40,358 bases of DNA from Nocardia caishijiensis NBRC 108228 (GTDB lineage Bacteria; Actinomycetota; Actinomycetes; Mycobacteriales; Mycobacteriaceae), in contig NZ_BDBE01000009.1 of assembly GCF_001612825.1 (NCBI RefSeq), positions 1 to 40,358 of the forward strand, read 5' to 3'. The position numbers and the translations under genes are program-made. This document shows, one piece after another, positions 32,684-40,300 of the stretch (position 1 is the first letter of the stretch; each line of letters begins with the position of its first letter). Below the pieces are notes generated by a model that saw only the letters and a list, made by a program, of their open reading frames with translations, did no database searches and was not told where the DNA came from.

Positions 32684-33786
32684 AACTGAATTTCGGACGC
32701 GGTAAGGCGATGGTCCGCGCGGTGTTGATCGGCGCGACCGCACTCACCATCGGCAGCTGCTCGCTGCTGCCGAGCCAGGTGGACGACGCCCTCGGCCGCT
32801 CGACCAAGATCACCGCGGACTTCGAGAACATCGCGGGTATGTACGAGGGCAACGACATCATGGTCCTCGGTCTCGCGGTGGGCAAGGTCGACAAGATCGT
32901 GCCGAAGGGCACCTTCGTCGAGGTCCACATGACCATCGACGCCGGGGTGAAGATCCCGAAGGAGGCGATCGCCGCGATCGTCTCCCCGTCGATCGTCACC
33001 GACCGCCACATCGAGATCACCCCACCCTTCACCGGCGGGGAGACGCTCGAGTCCGGCGACCATCTGCCCAAGGCGCGCACCAGGACTCCGGTCGAGCTGG
33101 ACACGATGATCAAAACCATCGACCAGTTCGCCGCCGCGCTCAAGCCCGAAGAGGGCCAGGAAGGGCTCGGTCCGCTCTCGGGCCGGGTGCTGTACCCGGT
33201 GCTCAACGGCAACGGCCAGAAGATCCGCGAAACCCTCGACGCCCTGTCGTCGGCCCTGAAGGTCGGTATCGACAACAAGGACGCGATCTCCAACATCATC
33301 ATCAAGCTCAACGAGCTCACCACCATGCTGGCCGACAACGATCAGTCGGTGCGCGACTTCAGCAACCAGGTCACCCAGATGTCGGGGCTGCTCGCCGAGC
33401 AGGCCCCCGGCCTGCAGGCCACCCTCGACCAGCTCAACGGGTTCCTGGCCAACACCTCGACGACGTTCGGCGCGCACGCGGACACGCTGTCGGAATCGCT
33501 GACCGGGCTCACCAACGTCACCAACCAGTTGCGTGCCAACTCCGGCGCGATGGTGGAGATCGTCGACGTCGTCCCGCTGCTGATGCAGAACATCGACGGC
33601 GCGATGAACAAGGAGAAGGGATTCGTCCGGCTGCACGGCCTGCTCGGCACCACCCTCTCCGGTGAGATGGTCAGCCTGTTCTGCGAGCGCATCCAGATGC
33701 GTTCGGACGGCTGCCGCACCGGCAAGCTGGAGGATTTCGGTCCCGACTACGGGTTCACCGCCGCACTGCTCGGACTGACGAAATGA
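32680..33786 (+). CDS. mceD: Mce family protein D, with a lipobox-like signal
   Basis: 368 residues. Instead of a plain membrane helix the N-terminus looks like a lipoprotein signal: basic start, hydrophobic AVLIGATALTIGSCS with Cys27. The MCE domain spans about 37-120 (FENIAGMYEGNDIMVLGLAVGKVDKI, IVSPSIVTDRHIEI), followed by helices to about 300 and a C-terminal part with FCERIQMRSDGCRTGKL. In mycobacterial operons the lipoprotein is usually the E member, and D proteins are often over 450 residues; this one is shorter and has no extended tail. ATG at 32680 overlaps the mceC stop. Confidence 0.92.
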   Translation: MKLNFGRGKAMVRAVLIGATALTIGSCSLLPSQVDDALGRSTKITADFENIAGMYEGNDIMVLGLAVGKVDKIVPKGTFVEVHMTIDAGVKIPKEAIAAIVSPSIVTDRHIEITPPFTGGETLESGDHLPKARTRTPVELDTMIKTIDQFAAALKPEEGQEGLGPLSGRVLYPVLNGNGQKIRETLDALSSALKVGIDNKDAISNIIIKLNELTTMLADNDQSVRDFSNQVTQMSGLLAEQAPGLQATLDQLNGFLANTSTTFGAHADTLSESLTGLTNVTNQLRANSGAMVEIVDVVPLLMQNIDGAMNKEKGFVRLHGLLGTTLSGEMVSLFCERIQMRSDGCRTGKLEDFGPDYGFTAALLGLTK

Positions 33787-34886
33787 CCGGACCTATGACC
33801 AGGAAGCTCCGCCGCAGCCTGCTTGCGGCCACCGCGCTCGTCACCGTGACCATCACCACCGGTTGCGGTTTCACCGTGGAAGACCTGCCGCTGCCCAAGC
33901 CGGGCACCGACGGCGACACCTACACCATCCGCGCGGAGTTCGACAACGCGCTCAACCTGCCCGACCAGGCCAAGGTGAAGATCGGTGGCTCCGACGTCGG
34001 GGTGGTTTCCTCGATCCGGACCGAGGACTTCAAGGCCGTCGTCGACCTACAGATCCGCTCCGACATCGACCTGCCGAGGGGCAGCACCGCCGAGCTGCGT
34101 CAGGCGACGCCCCTTGGTGACGTGTTCGTCGCCCTGAACAGGCCGAAGAACAACACCGGCACCGGTGGCGACCTGGCCGACGGCGACGTCCTCACCCAGG
34201 AGTTCACCTCGGCGGGCGCCACCGTCGAGGAGCTGCTGATCTCGGTGTCGATGCTGTTCAACGGTGGCGGGGTGGCCAGCCTGAGCAGGCTCGGCACCGA
34301 ACTCGGGTCCATTCTCAACGGTCAGGGCGGCAACCTGTCGCACCTCATCACCCAGATGACCGGTGTGGTCGGTGAACTGAACAACAACAGCGCCCGCGTC
34401 GACGCGGTGCTCTCGGAGTTCAACACCCTGGCCAACACCATCGAGACCAACAAGGCTCAGCTCGGTCAGGTGGCCGACACCCTGCCGCAGGCCATCGGCG
34501 CGATCGCCGAGAACAACCGGGCCATCGGCGATCTGCTCACCAAGGTGTCGACGGCCAGCGCCGCGCTCGGCGACTACGCCAACACCACCGGTGACCAGCT
34601 CTCGGAGTTGCTCACCAATCTCGACAACCTGATGAACGCCCTCGCGGCCTCCGGCGACAGCTTCGGCTACGTCATGGATCAGCTGATCAACATCAAGCCG
34701 AAGGTCACCGAGACCTTCCAGGGCAAGTCGCTCGCACCGTACGCGACGCTGACGAACCTCGATGTCGGCTTGCTGACCGACCCGGCCAACAGCAAGTTCC
34801 CCGACATGAGGGACGTGAACGACTTCGTCGGCAGCTTCATCCAGGTGCTGCAGGTGGTTCAGGGCCGAGTGGGAGGCCACCGATGA
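33783..34886 (+). CDS. mceE: Mce family lipoprotein E (LprK-type)
   Basis: 367 residues. Lipoprotein-type signal with Cys28 in TVTITTGCGF, close to the lipobox pattern although T at -3 is not ideal. MCE domain about 45-120 (EFDNALNLPDQAKVKIGGSDVGVV, LRQATPLGDVFVAL), then the family helical region (about 140-290). This is the position held by LprK in the mce1 operon of M. tuberculosis. The ATG at 33783 shares ATGA with mceD; ATG at 33795 is an alternative. Confidence 0.93.
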   Translation: MTGPMTRKLRRSLLAATALVTVTITTGCGFTVEDLPLPKPGTDGDTYTIRAEFDNALNLPDQAKVKIGGSDVGVVSSIRTEDFKAVVDLQIRSDIDLPRGSTAELRQATPLGDVFVALNRPKNNTGTGGDLADGDVLTQEFTSAGATVEELLISVSMLFNGGGVASLSRLGTELGSILNGQGGNLSHLITQMTGVVGELNNNSARVDAVLSEFNTLANTIETNKAQLGQVADTLPQAIGAIAENNRAIGDLLTKVSTASAALGDYANTTGDQLSELLTNLDNLMNALAASGDSFGYVMDQLINIKPKVTETFQGKSLAPYATLTNLDVGLLTDPANSKFPDMRDVNDFVGSFIQVLQVVQGRVGGHR

Positions 34887-36061
34887 GCAGGATCAAGAAG
34901 TTCTTCAGCAGCAAGATCGTGCTGGCCAACTCGGCACTGGTCGTGGTGCTGATCATCGGGGCGAGCTACCTGCTGGTCAATGTGATGCGCGTGAATCCGC
35001 TGCGCTCGGAGTACGACGTCACGGTCACCCTCGACCGGTCCGGCGGTTTGCAGCCGGGCAACGACGTCACCCTGCGCGGGCACCGGATCGGCAAGATCGA
35101 CACGGTTGAGCTCATCGACGAGGGCCAGGCCATCGCGGTCAAGGCCGTGATCGACAAGAGCTACAAGATCCCCGTCGACACCATGATCCAGGTGGCGGCG
35201 CTGTCGGCGGCCGGTGAGCAGTACATCGATTTCCGGCCGAACAGCGACGCGGGCCCGTTCCTGCGTGACGGCGCGGTGATCGAGTACAACCCCGAGCAGA
35301 TCAAGACCCCCGTCCCGGTGTGGGCGGTGCTCGACGACACGAGTGCCCTGATCGGGCAGGTGAACCCGCAGCAGTTCAAGACCATCCTCGCCGAGCTCGA
35401 CATCGCGCTCGGGGCCGGTCCGGATCAGCTGCGCGGTCTGGTCAACGGGGTGAGCCTCGCGGTGGCAGGCCTGCACAGCCTGCTCCCGCAGACGGTGAAT
35501 CTCATCGCCAACCTGCGGGTGATCGCCGACACCACGTCGAACGCGCAGCCGGATCTGCAGACGCTGACCAACAATTCGGGTGCGTTGCTCACGCAGTTCA
35601 ACAACGCCAACGCCGAACTGCAGAGTGTGCTCGACAACGCGCCGGCGCAGTTCGAGGCGCTCGGTGCGGTGCTCGACAAGACGGCCGACCCGATCAGCGG
35701 GCTCGCGGCAAACTTCGTCGCGATCACCCGGGCGGCGCAGTTGCGTCAGCCCGCGCTGCGGTTGCTGTTCCCGTCGCTGGCTCAGGGCCTCGGGGCGATC
35801 GCGGTGCCCGCGCACGACAACGAGTTCCACACCGTCATCGATATCTGGCCTCGCCCCACCTGCAACTACAACACCGAGTACCGGCGCAACGAGGAAGTCC
35901 AGGACGGGTCGATCCCGAAGTGGAACTACTGCGTGAATCCGCCCGCCGACCTGCAGATCCGTGGTTCGGCCAACGCGCCGCGCCCGAATGTGCCCAACAA
36001 CGGCGCGCAGATGCCGCCGGGTGTGGATCCGAACGAACGCACCCCGATCCCGGCCAAGTGA
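34883..36061 (+). CDS. mceF: Mce family protein F
   Basis: Last MCE protein, 392 residues. Membrane helix about 13-35 (IVLANSALVVVLIIGASYLLVN), MCE domain about 45-125 (TLDRSGGLQPGNDVTLRGHRIGKIDTVEL, AALSAAGEQYIDF), helical segment to about 285. The C-terminal region carries WPRPTCNYNTEY and WNYCVNPPADLQIRGSANAPRP, with two cysteines that may bond. The tail is proline-rich but short. ATG at 34883 overlaps the mceE stop. A strong hairpin starts five bases after its stop. Confidence 0.93.
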   Translation: MSRIKKFFSSKIVLANSALVVVLIIGASYLLVNVMRVNPLRSEYDVTVTLDRSGGLQPGNDVTLRGHRIGKIDTVELIDEGQAIAVKAVIDKSYKIPVDTMIQVAALSAAGEQYIDFRPNSDAGPFLRDGAVIEYNPEQIKTPVPVWAVLDDTSALIGQVNPQQFKTILAELDIALGAGPDQLRGLVNGVSLAVAGLHSLLPQTVNLIANLRVIADTTSNAQPDLQTLTNNSGALLTQFNNANAELQSVLDNAPAQFEALGAVLDKTADPISGLAANFVAITRAAQLRQPALRLLFPSLAQGLGAIAVPAHDNEFHTVIDIWPRPTCNYNTEYRRNEEVQDGSIPKWNYCVNPPADLQIRGSANAPRPNVPNNGAQMPPGVDPNERTPIPAK

Positions 36062-36065
36062 GACC

Positions 36066-36101
36066 ATGCCCGGTCCTACGCTCCGGCGTGGGACCGGGCA
36101 T
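36066..36101 (+). terminator. Hairpin between mceF and the Mce-associated gene
   Basis: ATGCCCGGTCC (36066-36076) pairs with GGACCGGGCAT (36091-36101), and inside this ACGC (36078-36081) pairs with GCGT (36086-36089), giving a stem of about 16 bp around TCCG. No T-tract follows. A second short stem, GGCCCG/CGGGCC, is at 36121-36137. The pair may reduce read-through into the next gene or protect the mce mRNA 3' end. Confidence 0.6.
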
Positions 36102-36189
36102 ACTCGGCGGGGGACACTGTGGCCCGCCTCACGGGCCCATGAACGAAGTCGGTGCGTATGTGTGCCGGGAAAGAGCAGGATTGATCTAG

Positions 36190-36963
36190 ATGACCAGCGA
36201 CGACGCCGAGAGCAAGAAGGACGCTACCCCGGCGGAAAAGCCCGAATCGGCCACCACCGAGACCACCGCCGAGGAGACGGTGCAGCTCGACAAGGCCGAG
36301 TCCGAGACGCCGAAGGCGGCCGAGACCGCTGCCACGGCGGCAGCGGCCCCCGCGGAGCCAGCAGCGTCGTCCGGGGCCGCACGCCCGATCGGCTGGCTGG
36401 TCGCGGCGGGTACGGGTGTTGTCGCTGTCGGCGCGATCACCGCCGCAACGGTGTTCTTCCTGCAGAGCAGCGACCGTGGCGACAAGCTCGACGCCATCGA
36501 GGAGTCGACCAAGGCGGCCTGCGCCTATGGCCGGGTGGCCACCAACTACGACTACGCGAACAACATCGACAAGTACTTCGAGGACATGCGCTTGGGGTCG
36601 ACCGGTGACATCAAGCAGCAGTTCACCGAGGCCGGTGACCTCCTCAAGGAGATGATGGTGCAGCGGAAGGTGTCCTCGCGCGGCGAGGACATCCAGTGCG
36701 CGTACCTCAGCGGCGGTGAGAACCAGGCCAAGGCCATGGTGACGCTGGCGCAGTACAGCTCCAACATCACCGGTGTCGAAGAGCCGCCGATGAACATCGC
36801 GATCGAGATGACCCTCGACCGTGAGGGTGACAAGTGGCTGGTGAGCAAGATGGAGTCGCCGGTGTTGAAGAACGGCGGCGGTCTGATGGGTGGGGTGCCG
36901 GGCGGGACACCGCAGCAGCCCGCCCCGGAGACTCCGGCGCCCGCCCCGGCGCCCGGCAACTGA
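36190..36963 (+). CDS. Mce-associated membrane protein
   Basis: 257 residues. N-terminal cytoplasmic part of about 65 residues, acidic and rich in Glu, Ala and Thr (low complexity), then one membrane helix about 66-94 (IGWLVAAGTGVVAVGAITAA), then an extracytoplasmic domain with the NTF2-like pattern of Mce-associated proteins: KAACAYGRVATNYDYANNIDKY, TGDIKQQFTEAG, YSSNITGVEEPPMNIAIEMTL and GDKWLVSKMESP. The C-terminus is proline-rich. Such proteins stabilise or dock on Mce complexes in mycobacteria (Mam/OmamA type). ATG at 36190 follows AGGA. The gap to mceF is 128 bases, unlike the coupled genes before it. Confidence 0.9.
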   Translation: MTSDDAESKKDATPAEKPESATTETTAEETVQLDKAESETPKAAETAATAAAAPAEPAASSGAARPIGWLVAAGTGVVAVGAITAATVFFLQSSDRGDKLDAIEESTKAACAYGRVATNYDYANNIDKYFEDMRLGSTGDIKQQFTEAGDLLKEMMVQRKVSSRGEDIQCAYLSGGENQAKAMVTLAQYSSNITGVEEPPMNIAIEMTLDREGDKWLVSKMESPVLKNGGGLMGGVPGGTPQQPAPETPAPAPAPGN

Positions 36964-36973
36964 TCGAGTGAGA

Positions 36974-37017
36974 CGAGGGGGCCTCCGGCGGAATCGCTTC
37001 CGCCGGAGGCCCCCTCG
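36974..37017. terminator. 20-bp bidirectional terminator
   Basis: A perfect 20-bp stem (36974-36993 with 36998-37017) around the loop TCGC, very GC-rich, with GAGGGGGCCTCCGG on the left arm. It ends transcription of the mce operon on the plus strand and of the RNase HI gene on the minus strand, whose stops are 10 and 29 bases away. Confidence 0.9.
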
Positions 37018-37046
37018 GTTTGCGGACACACTCCGGTCGCGCCGCG

Positions 37047-37580
37047 TCAGAACAGGGTGAGTGTTCCTGACGCTGTCGGCGCGACCGGCTTCCCCGTGGT
37101 CCGCGGCTGGGTGGTTCGGGTGGCGGGTGTGGTGCTGTGTTCGTGGCCGCGCGCTGCGGCTTCCCGCGCGGCGATGCCCGCCAGTTCGTCGGCCTGTTCG
37201 TTGAAGTAGTTGCCCACGTGCCCGCGCACCCAGCGGAATCGCACGGGGCCTTCGCGGGTGGTGATGGCGCGGTCGATCTGCTTGATGATCTCGACGTTCT
37301 TCACCGCGCCGCCGGTGGAGGTGCGCCAGCCGTTGCGCCGCCAGCCGCCGATCCACTCGGAGGCGCATTTGATGGCGTACTGGGAGTCGCTCTCGATGAG
37401 CATCGGCTCGGTGCCGGGGTGGGCGAGGATGGCTTCGAGGACCGCGCGCAGTTCCGCGATCTGGTTGGTTCCGCTGGCCGCTCCCCCGCTGGCCACCGGT
37501 CCCTGATGATTCACCCAGGCCCAGCCGATGGCACCACCGGGATTGCGCAGGCAGGACCCGTCGGTGCTCACGATGATCAT
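37047..37580 (-). CDS. rnhA: Ribonuclease HI
   Basis: Cuts the RNA strand of RNA-DNA hybrids. 177 residues with all four active-site carboxylates in place: D7 (STDGSC), E43 (IAELRAV), D65 (ESDSQYAIK) and D131 (NEQADELAG), plus the catalytic loop histidine H121 in WVRGHVGNYFNE. The last 30 residues are a Thr/Pro-rich tail of unknown use. The ATG at 37580 gives the typical MIIVSTDGS start; an in-frame start at 37610 would add ten residues and overlap the upstream gene. It begins 10 bases after the SRPBCC gene stop, so the two are likely co-transcribed. Confidence 0.93.
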   Translation of the reverse strand: MIIVSTDGSCLRNPGGAIGWAWVNHQGPVASGGAASGTNQIAELRAVLEAILAHPGTEPMLIESDSQYAIKCASEWIGGWRRNGWRTSTGGAVKNVEIIKQIDRAITTREGPVRFRWVRGHVGNYFNEQADELAGIAAREAAARGHEHSTTPATRTTQPRTTGKPVAPTASGTLTLF

Positions 37581-37590
37581 GACCGCCACC

Positions 37591-38067
37591 CTAGGCGATG
37601 CGGCCGACAAGATCGGTACCGTGGAATGCCTCTATCTCCCTTCGCAACCGCGACTCCGTGCGGCGCAGTGCCGATCTCGCGGCCGCGTCGACGAGGCCGT
37701 GGCACATGCGGCCGAACACACCGCGTGGTGGTGGATAGTCGGCTTCGGCGGTCAGTACCGACCGTTCGTAGCCGAGTGGGTCGAACCGTAGGGTCACGGT
37801 TCCGTATACCCGCCCCCGCAGGGTATACCCGATCACCGCGCCGCGCCGGTATTCGGTGATCTCGCAGGTGAGTGTCATCGGGATCGCGCCGTACAGGCGA
37901 ACTTTCAGCACACAACTGGCGCCTAGCCCGCGTTCCGGTGCCGAACCCGGCGCGGTGACGGAGGTGACGCCCGCCATCCAGTGCGCGAGATGCTGGAAGT
38001 TCTCGGTGTAGGCGAAGGCCGCGTCGGTGGGTGCGCCGACGTCGCTCGCGTACCTGATGTGGCCCAT
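37591..38067 (-). CDS. SRPBCC-fold (polyketide cyclase/START-like) protein
   Basis: A 158-residue small-molecule-binding fold. The opening MGHIRYASDVGAPTDAAFAYTENFQHLAHWMAG is the standard SRPBCC start (beta strand, then two helices), followed by strands such as CVLKVRLYGAIPMTLTCEI and VYGTVTLRFDPL, and a long C-terminal helix (RSALRRTESRLRREIEAF). The ligand is unknown. An AGGAGG site is 5 bases before the ATG. Upstream of it, 61 bases separate the start from the lhgO stop. Confidence 0.9.
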   Translation of the reverse strand: MGHIRYASDVGAPTDAAFAYTENFQHLAHWMAGVTSVTAPGSAPERGLGASCVLKVRLYGAIPMTLTCEITEYRRGAVIGYTLRGRVYGTVTLRFDPLGYERSVLTAEADYPPPRGVFGRMCHGLVDAAARSALRRTESRLRREIEAFHGTDLVGRIA

Positions 38068-38128
38068 CGGACCTCCTGATCACCACCGTTTGCCGAGCAC
38101 GGATGGGATCAAAAATACTACAAGAGTC

Positions 38129-39352
38129 CTATTTATTTGCTGGAAGTTGGATCTGATCCACCAGATACCGGGCGATCGGCATGGCCGACGTGGCGGCGGG
38201 TGAGGGCGCGTTGAGGACGTGGATCGAGCGCGGCGTGCGCTCGATCAGGAAGTCGTGCACCAGTGTGCCGTCGCGCAGGACCGCCTGTGCCCGGATGCCC
38301 GCGCGGTGTGGGAGCAGGTCGGCGGTGCCGAGTTCCGGGCAGTACCGGCGGCATTCGGCCAGGTAGCCGCGTTTGAACAGAGAATTGCGCAGCTCGCGCA
38401 CGCCGGTGCGCAGATGCGTGCGTGCCACCCGGTGCACACCCGGGAAGCCGAGCACGTCCAGTGCGTCGCGCCCGTTGACGCTGCCCTTGCGGTAACCCTC
38501 CCTGGCCAGGCCGAGCACCGCGTTCGGACCGACGGTCAGGTCGCCGTCGATCGTCGGGCTCAGGTGCACGCCGAGGAACGGCAGGGCCGGATCGGGCACC
38601 GGATAGATCAGGGTGCGCACCAGCCCCGCGCGTTCGGCGGGCAGGCGGTAGTACTCGCCGCGGAACGGCACGATGCGGAAATCGGTGCGGATGCCCGCCA
38701 TTCGCGCCATCCGGTCGGCCTGCAACCCGGCACAGACCACGAGCGTCTTCGCGACGATCGCACCGTCGGGACCGGAAACCGTGACCGCTCGGGCTGTCTC
38801 GACGATCGAGGCGACACTCGTGCCGAGCATGATCCGCCCACCCATGTCCTCGACCTGCGCCGCCAGCGCGGCGGTGACCTTCGCGTAATCGATGATGCCC
38901 GTCGCGGGCACGAAAAGCGCCCCGACGCCGCGGATTCCGGGCTCACGGCGGGCCAGTTCGGCCGCATCGATGGCCTCCACCGCCACACCGTTGGCGACGG
39001 AACGCTCGTAGAGATCGAGCATCCGGGCGTGCTCGGTGGAATCGGTGGCCACCAGCAGTTTTCCGCACACCTCGAACGGAATGTCGTTGGCGGCGGCGAA
39101 GTCCTTGGTCCACTGCGCGCCCGCCCGGCACAGCCGCGCCTTGAGGCTGTCGGGCGGATAGTAGATGCCGGAATGGATCACGCCGCTGTTGTGCCCGGTC
39201 TGATGGGCGCCGAGCGAGGGTTCCTTCTCGACCAACACGAGGCTCGCGCCCGGGTAGGCGCTCAGCAGGCGATGCGCGGTGGCGACACCGACGATGCCGC
39301 CACCGATCACGCAGAAGTCGTACACCCCGTCCTGGGTACCGCCGGAAATCAC
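38129..39352 (-). CDS. lhgO: L-2-hydroxyglutarate oxidase
   Basis: FAD enzyme that oxidises L-2-hydroxyglutarate to 2-oxoglutarate. 407 residues; Rossmann motif GGGIVG (17-22), LVLVEKEPSLGAHQTGHNSGVIHSGIYY (the LhgO signature after the first beta-alpha-beta), KTLVVCAGLQADRMARMAG, and LPFLGVHLSPTIDG further on. The C-terminal part with LPHRAGIRAQAVLRDGTLVHDF is also family-typical. The start is GTG at 39352, overlapping the upstream gene stop by 4 bp (GTGA), so the two are co-translated. Confidence 0.92.
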   Translation of the reverse strand: MISGGTQDGVYDFCVIGGGIVGVATAHRLLSAYPGASLVLVEKEPSLGAHQTGHNSGVIHSGIYYPPDSLKARLCRAGAQWTKDFAAANDIPFEVCGKLLVATDSTEHARMLDLYERSVANGVAVEAIDAAELARREPGIRGVGALFVPATGIIDYAKVTAALAAQVEDMGGRIMLGTSVASIVETARAVTVSGPDGAIVAKTLVVCAGLQADRMARMAGIRTDFRIVPFRGEYYRLPAERAGLVRTLIYPVPDPALPFLGVHLSPTIDGDLTVGPNAVLGLAREGYRKGSVNGRDALDVLGFPGVHRVARTHLRTGVRELRNSLFKRGYLAECRRYCPELGTADLLPHRAGIRAQAVLRDGTLVHDFLIERTPRSIHVLNAPSPAATSAMPIARYLVDQIQLPANK

Positions 39353-39984
39353 ACGCCGACGGTAGTCGGCTCCTCGACGGCGTCGGATGCGGGCTGGTCG
39401 CCTGGCGCTTCGATGCGCACCGTGTGCTGCCCGAGGGTGGGGTCCGACAGCACGAACTCCACGCGGGCCCTGCGGGTGTCGACCTCGGTGTACAGCGAGG
39501 TGACGCCAACCGGTTCGGTGGTGATGCCGAGGTACTTGCCCGCCTTGTTCAGCGCGTTCGTGTCGACGGTGAAGCTGACGATGTCGGTGCGCGGCGCGGC
39601 GGCCTGGGCGCCGACGTAGGTGGTGCCGATGCGCAGGCGGCCCTCGAGCGCCCGACCGTCGAGCGCCTGGTTGTTCTGCGGAGTGGCGGCGGTGGCGCTC
39701 TGGTGCTTGACGGCCGGTACCCGACCCGCCTCGGGAACGAATCGTTCGGTGGTCCAGGCCAATTCGACCACGTCGTCGGCGACCACGCGGACGGTGTCGT
39801 CGGCCCGGCGGTGCTCGCCCGGGTCGGCGATGTCGGCAGGTGCGGGATCATCGTGCGGTGGCACGAGCTGGGGCATGTTGTTGACGATGTAGGCACCCGC
39901 GGCCACGGTGAGGCAGAGGCTGGCGGCCCCGGCGGCCACCGTCGCGGACAGCCGCGCGATCTGTGCAGGTCGTTGTGCGGTCAC
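39349..39984 (-). CDS. Hypothetical membrane-anchored protein
   Basis: 211 residues, not recognised. One N-terminal hydrophobic helix (about residues 11-34, VAAGAASLCLTVAAGAYIV) preceded by basic residues suggests a signal anchor, with the rest outside. The outer part is predicted beta-rich (VVADDVVELAWTTERF, RLRIGTTYVGAQ, TSLYTEVDTRRARVEFVL), ending in an acidic proline-containing tail. No cysteine lies in the outer domain. GTG start at 39984 with GGGAGGA eight bases upstream. Translation coupling to lhgO hints at a linked role, which the sequence does not explain. Confidence 0.85.
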   Translation of the reverse strand: MTAQRPAQIARLSATVAAGAASLCLTVAAGAYIVNNMPQLVPPHDDPAPADIADPGEHRRADDTVRVVADDVVELAWTTERFVPEAGRVPAVKHQSATAATPQNNQALDGRALEGRLRIGTTYVGAQAAAPRTDIVSFTVDTNALNKAGKYLGITTEPVGVTSLYTEVDTRRARVEFVLSDPTLGQHTVRIEAPGDQPASDAVEEPTTVGV

Positions 39985-40068
39985 GATGCAGTCCTCCCGG
40001 TGGGTGTGGATCTACCCGAGCGTCGCGCTCGCATCGTTGAAAGCGCTGCGCTGATTCCACGTTACGCC

Positions 40069-40090
40069 GGTGCTAGCTGTAGTTAGCACC
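40069..40090. promoter_or_regulatory. Operator-like dyad upstream of the lhgO operon
   Basis: GGTGCTA (40069-40075) and TAGCACC (40084-40090) form a perfect dyad around an 8-base centre, 85 bases before the GTG at 39984. The size and symmetry fit a TetR/MarR-type site for the hypothetical-lhgO pair. No cognate regulator is seen next to it. Confidence 0.4.
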
Positions 40091-40165
40091 CTGGTCGCTG
40101 AGATCAGGGTCACATCTGAAACAGGCGTGTATCGCACCTGATGAACGCGCGTGTCGGCGGCGTGG

Positions 40166-40195
40166 TTGTTTTTCTCACGTCTGAGGGGGTATTCC
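40166..40195 (+). promoter_or_regulatory. Promoter candidate before the nested inverted repeats
   Basis: A -35-like TTGTTT (40166-40171) and -10-like TATTCC (40190-40195) are separated by 18 bases. A start about seven bases later falls at 40202, directly at the first arm of the repeats at 40203. The elements are imperfect for a housekeeping sigma factor but the spacing is right. Confidence 0.4.
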
Positions 40196-40201
40196 GGGAA
40201 A

Positions 40202-40300
40202 GCAGGCGAGCGTCATTCACGACTGCCACGGCGGTCAATCCCCGGCCAACGATGTCCGGGGCAGTCGGCACGGATGGCGCTCAGGGAGGACGCTCGCCTG
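40202..40300 (+). ncRNA. Candidate structured RNA or 5' leader (nested inverted repeats)
   Basis: Three nested inverted repeats. The outer stem is a perfect 12 bp, CAGGCGAGCGTC (40203-40214) with GACGCTCGCCTG (40289-40300). Inside it GACTGCC (40221-40227) matches GGCAGTC (40260-40266), and CCCCGG (40240-40245) matches CCGGGG (40256-40261). The two inner pairs share two bases, and CGCTC occurs at both 40278-40282 and 40291-40295, so alternative folds are possible, as in attenuators or riboswitches. A promoter-like sequence ends six bases before it, and a CTTTTGT tract after a G-run follows at about 40319-40325. I match it to no known RNA family. The window ends before any downstream gene is visible. 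Confidence 0.45.

Noticed and set aside
34859..36067. 402-codon minus-strand frame opposite mceF
   Set aside because: Shadow frame; its boundaries merely follow the mce gene on the other strand.
40203..40300. Miniature transposon (MITE) with 12-bp terminal inverted repeats
   Set aside because: No target-site duplication flanks the repeats and further pairs nest inside them, which suits an RNA fold better.
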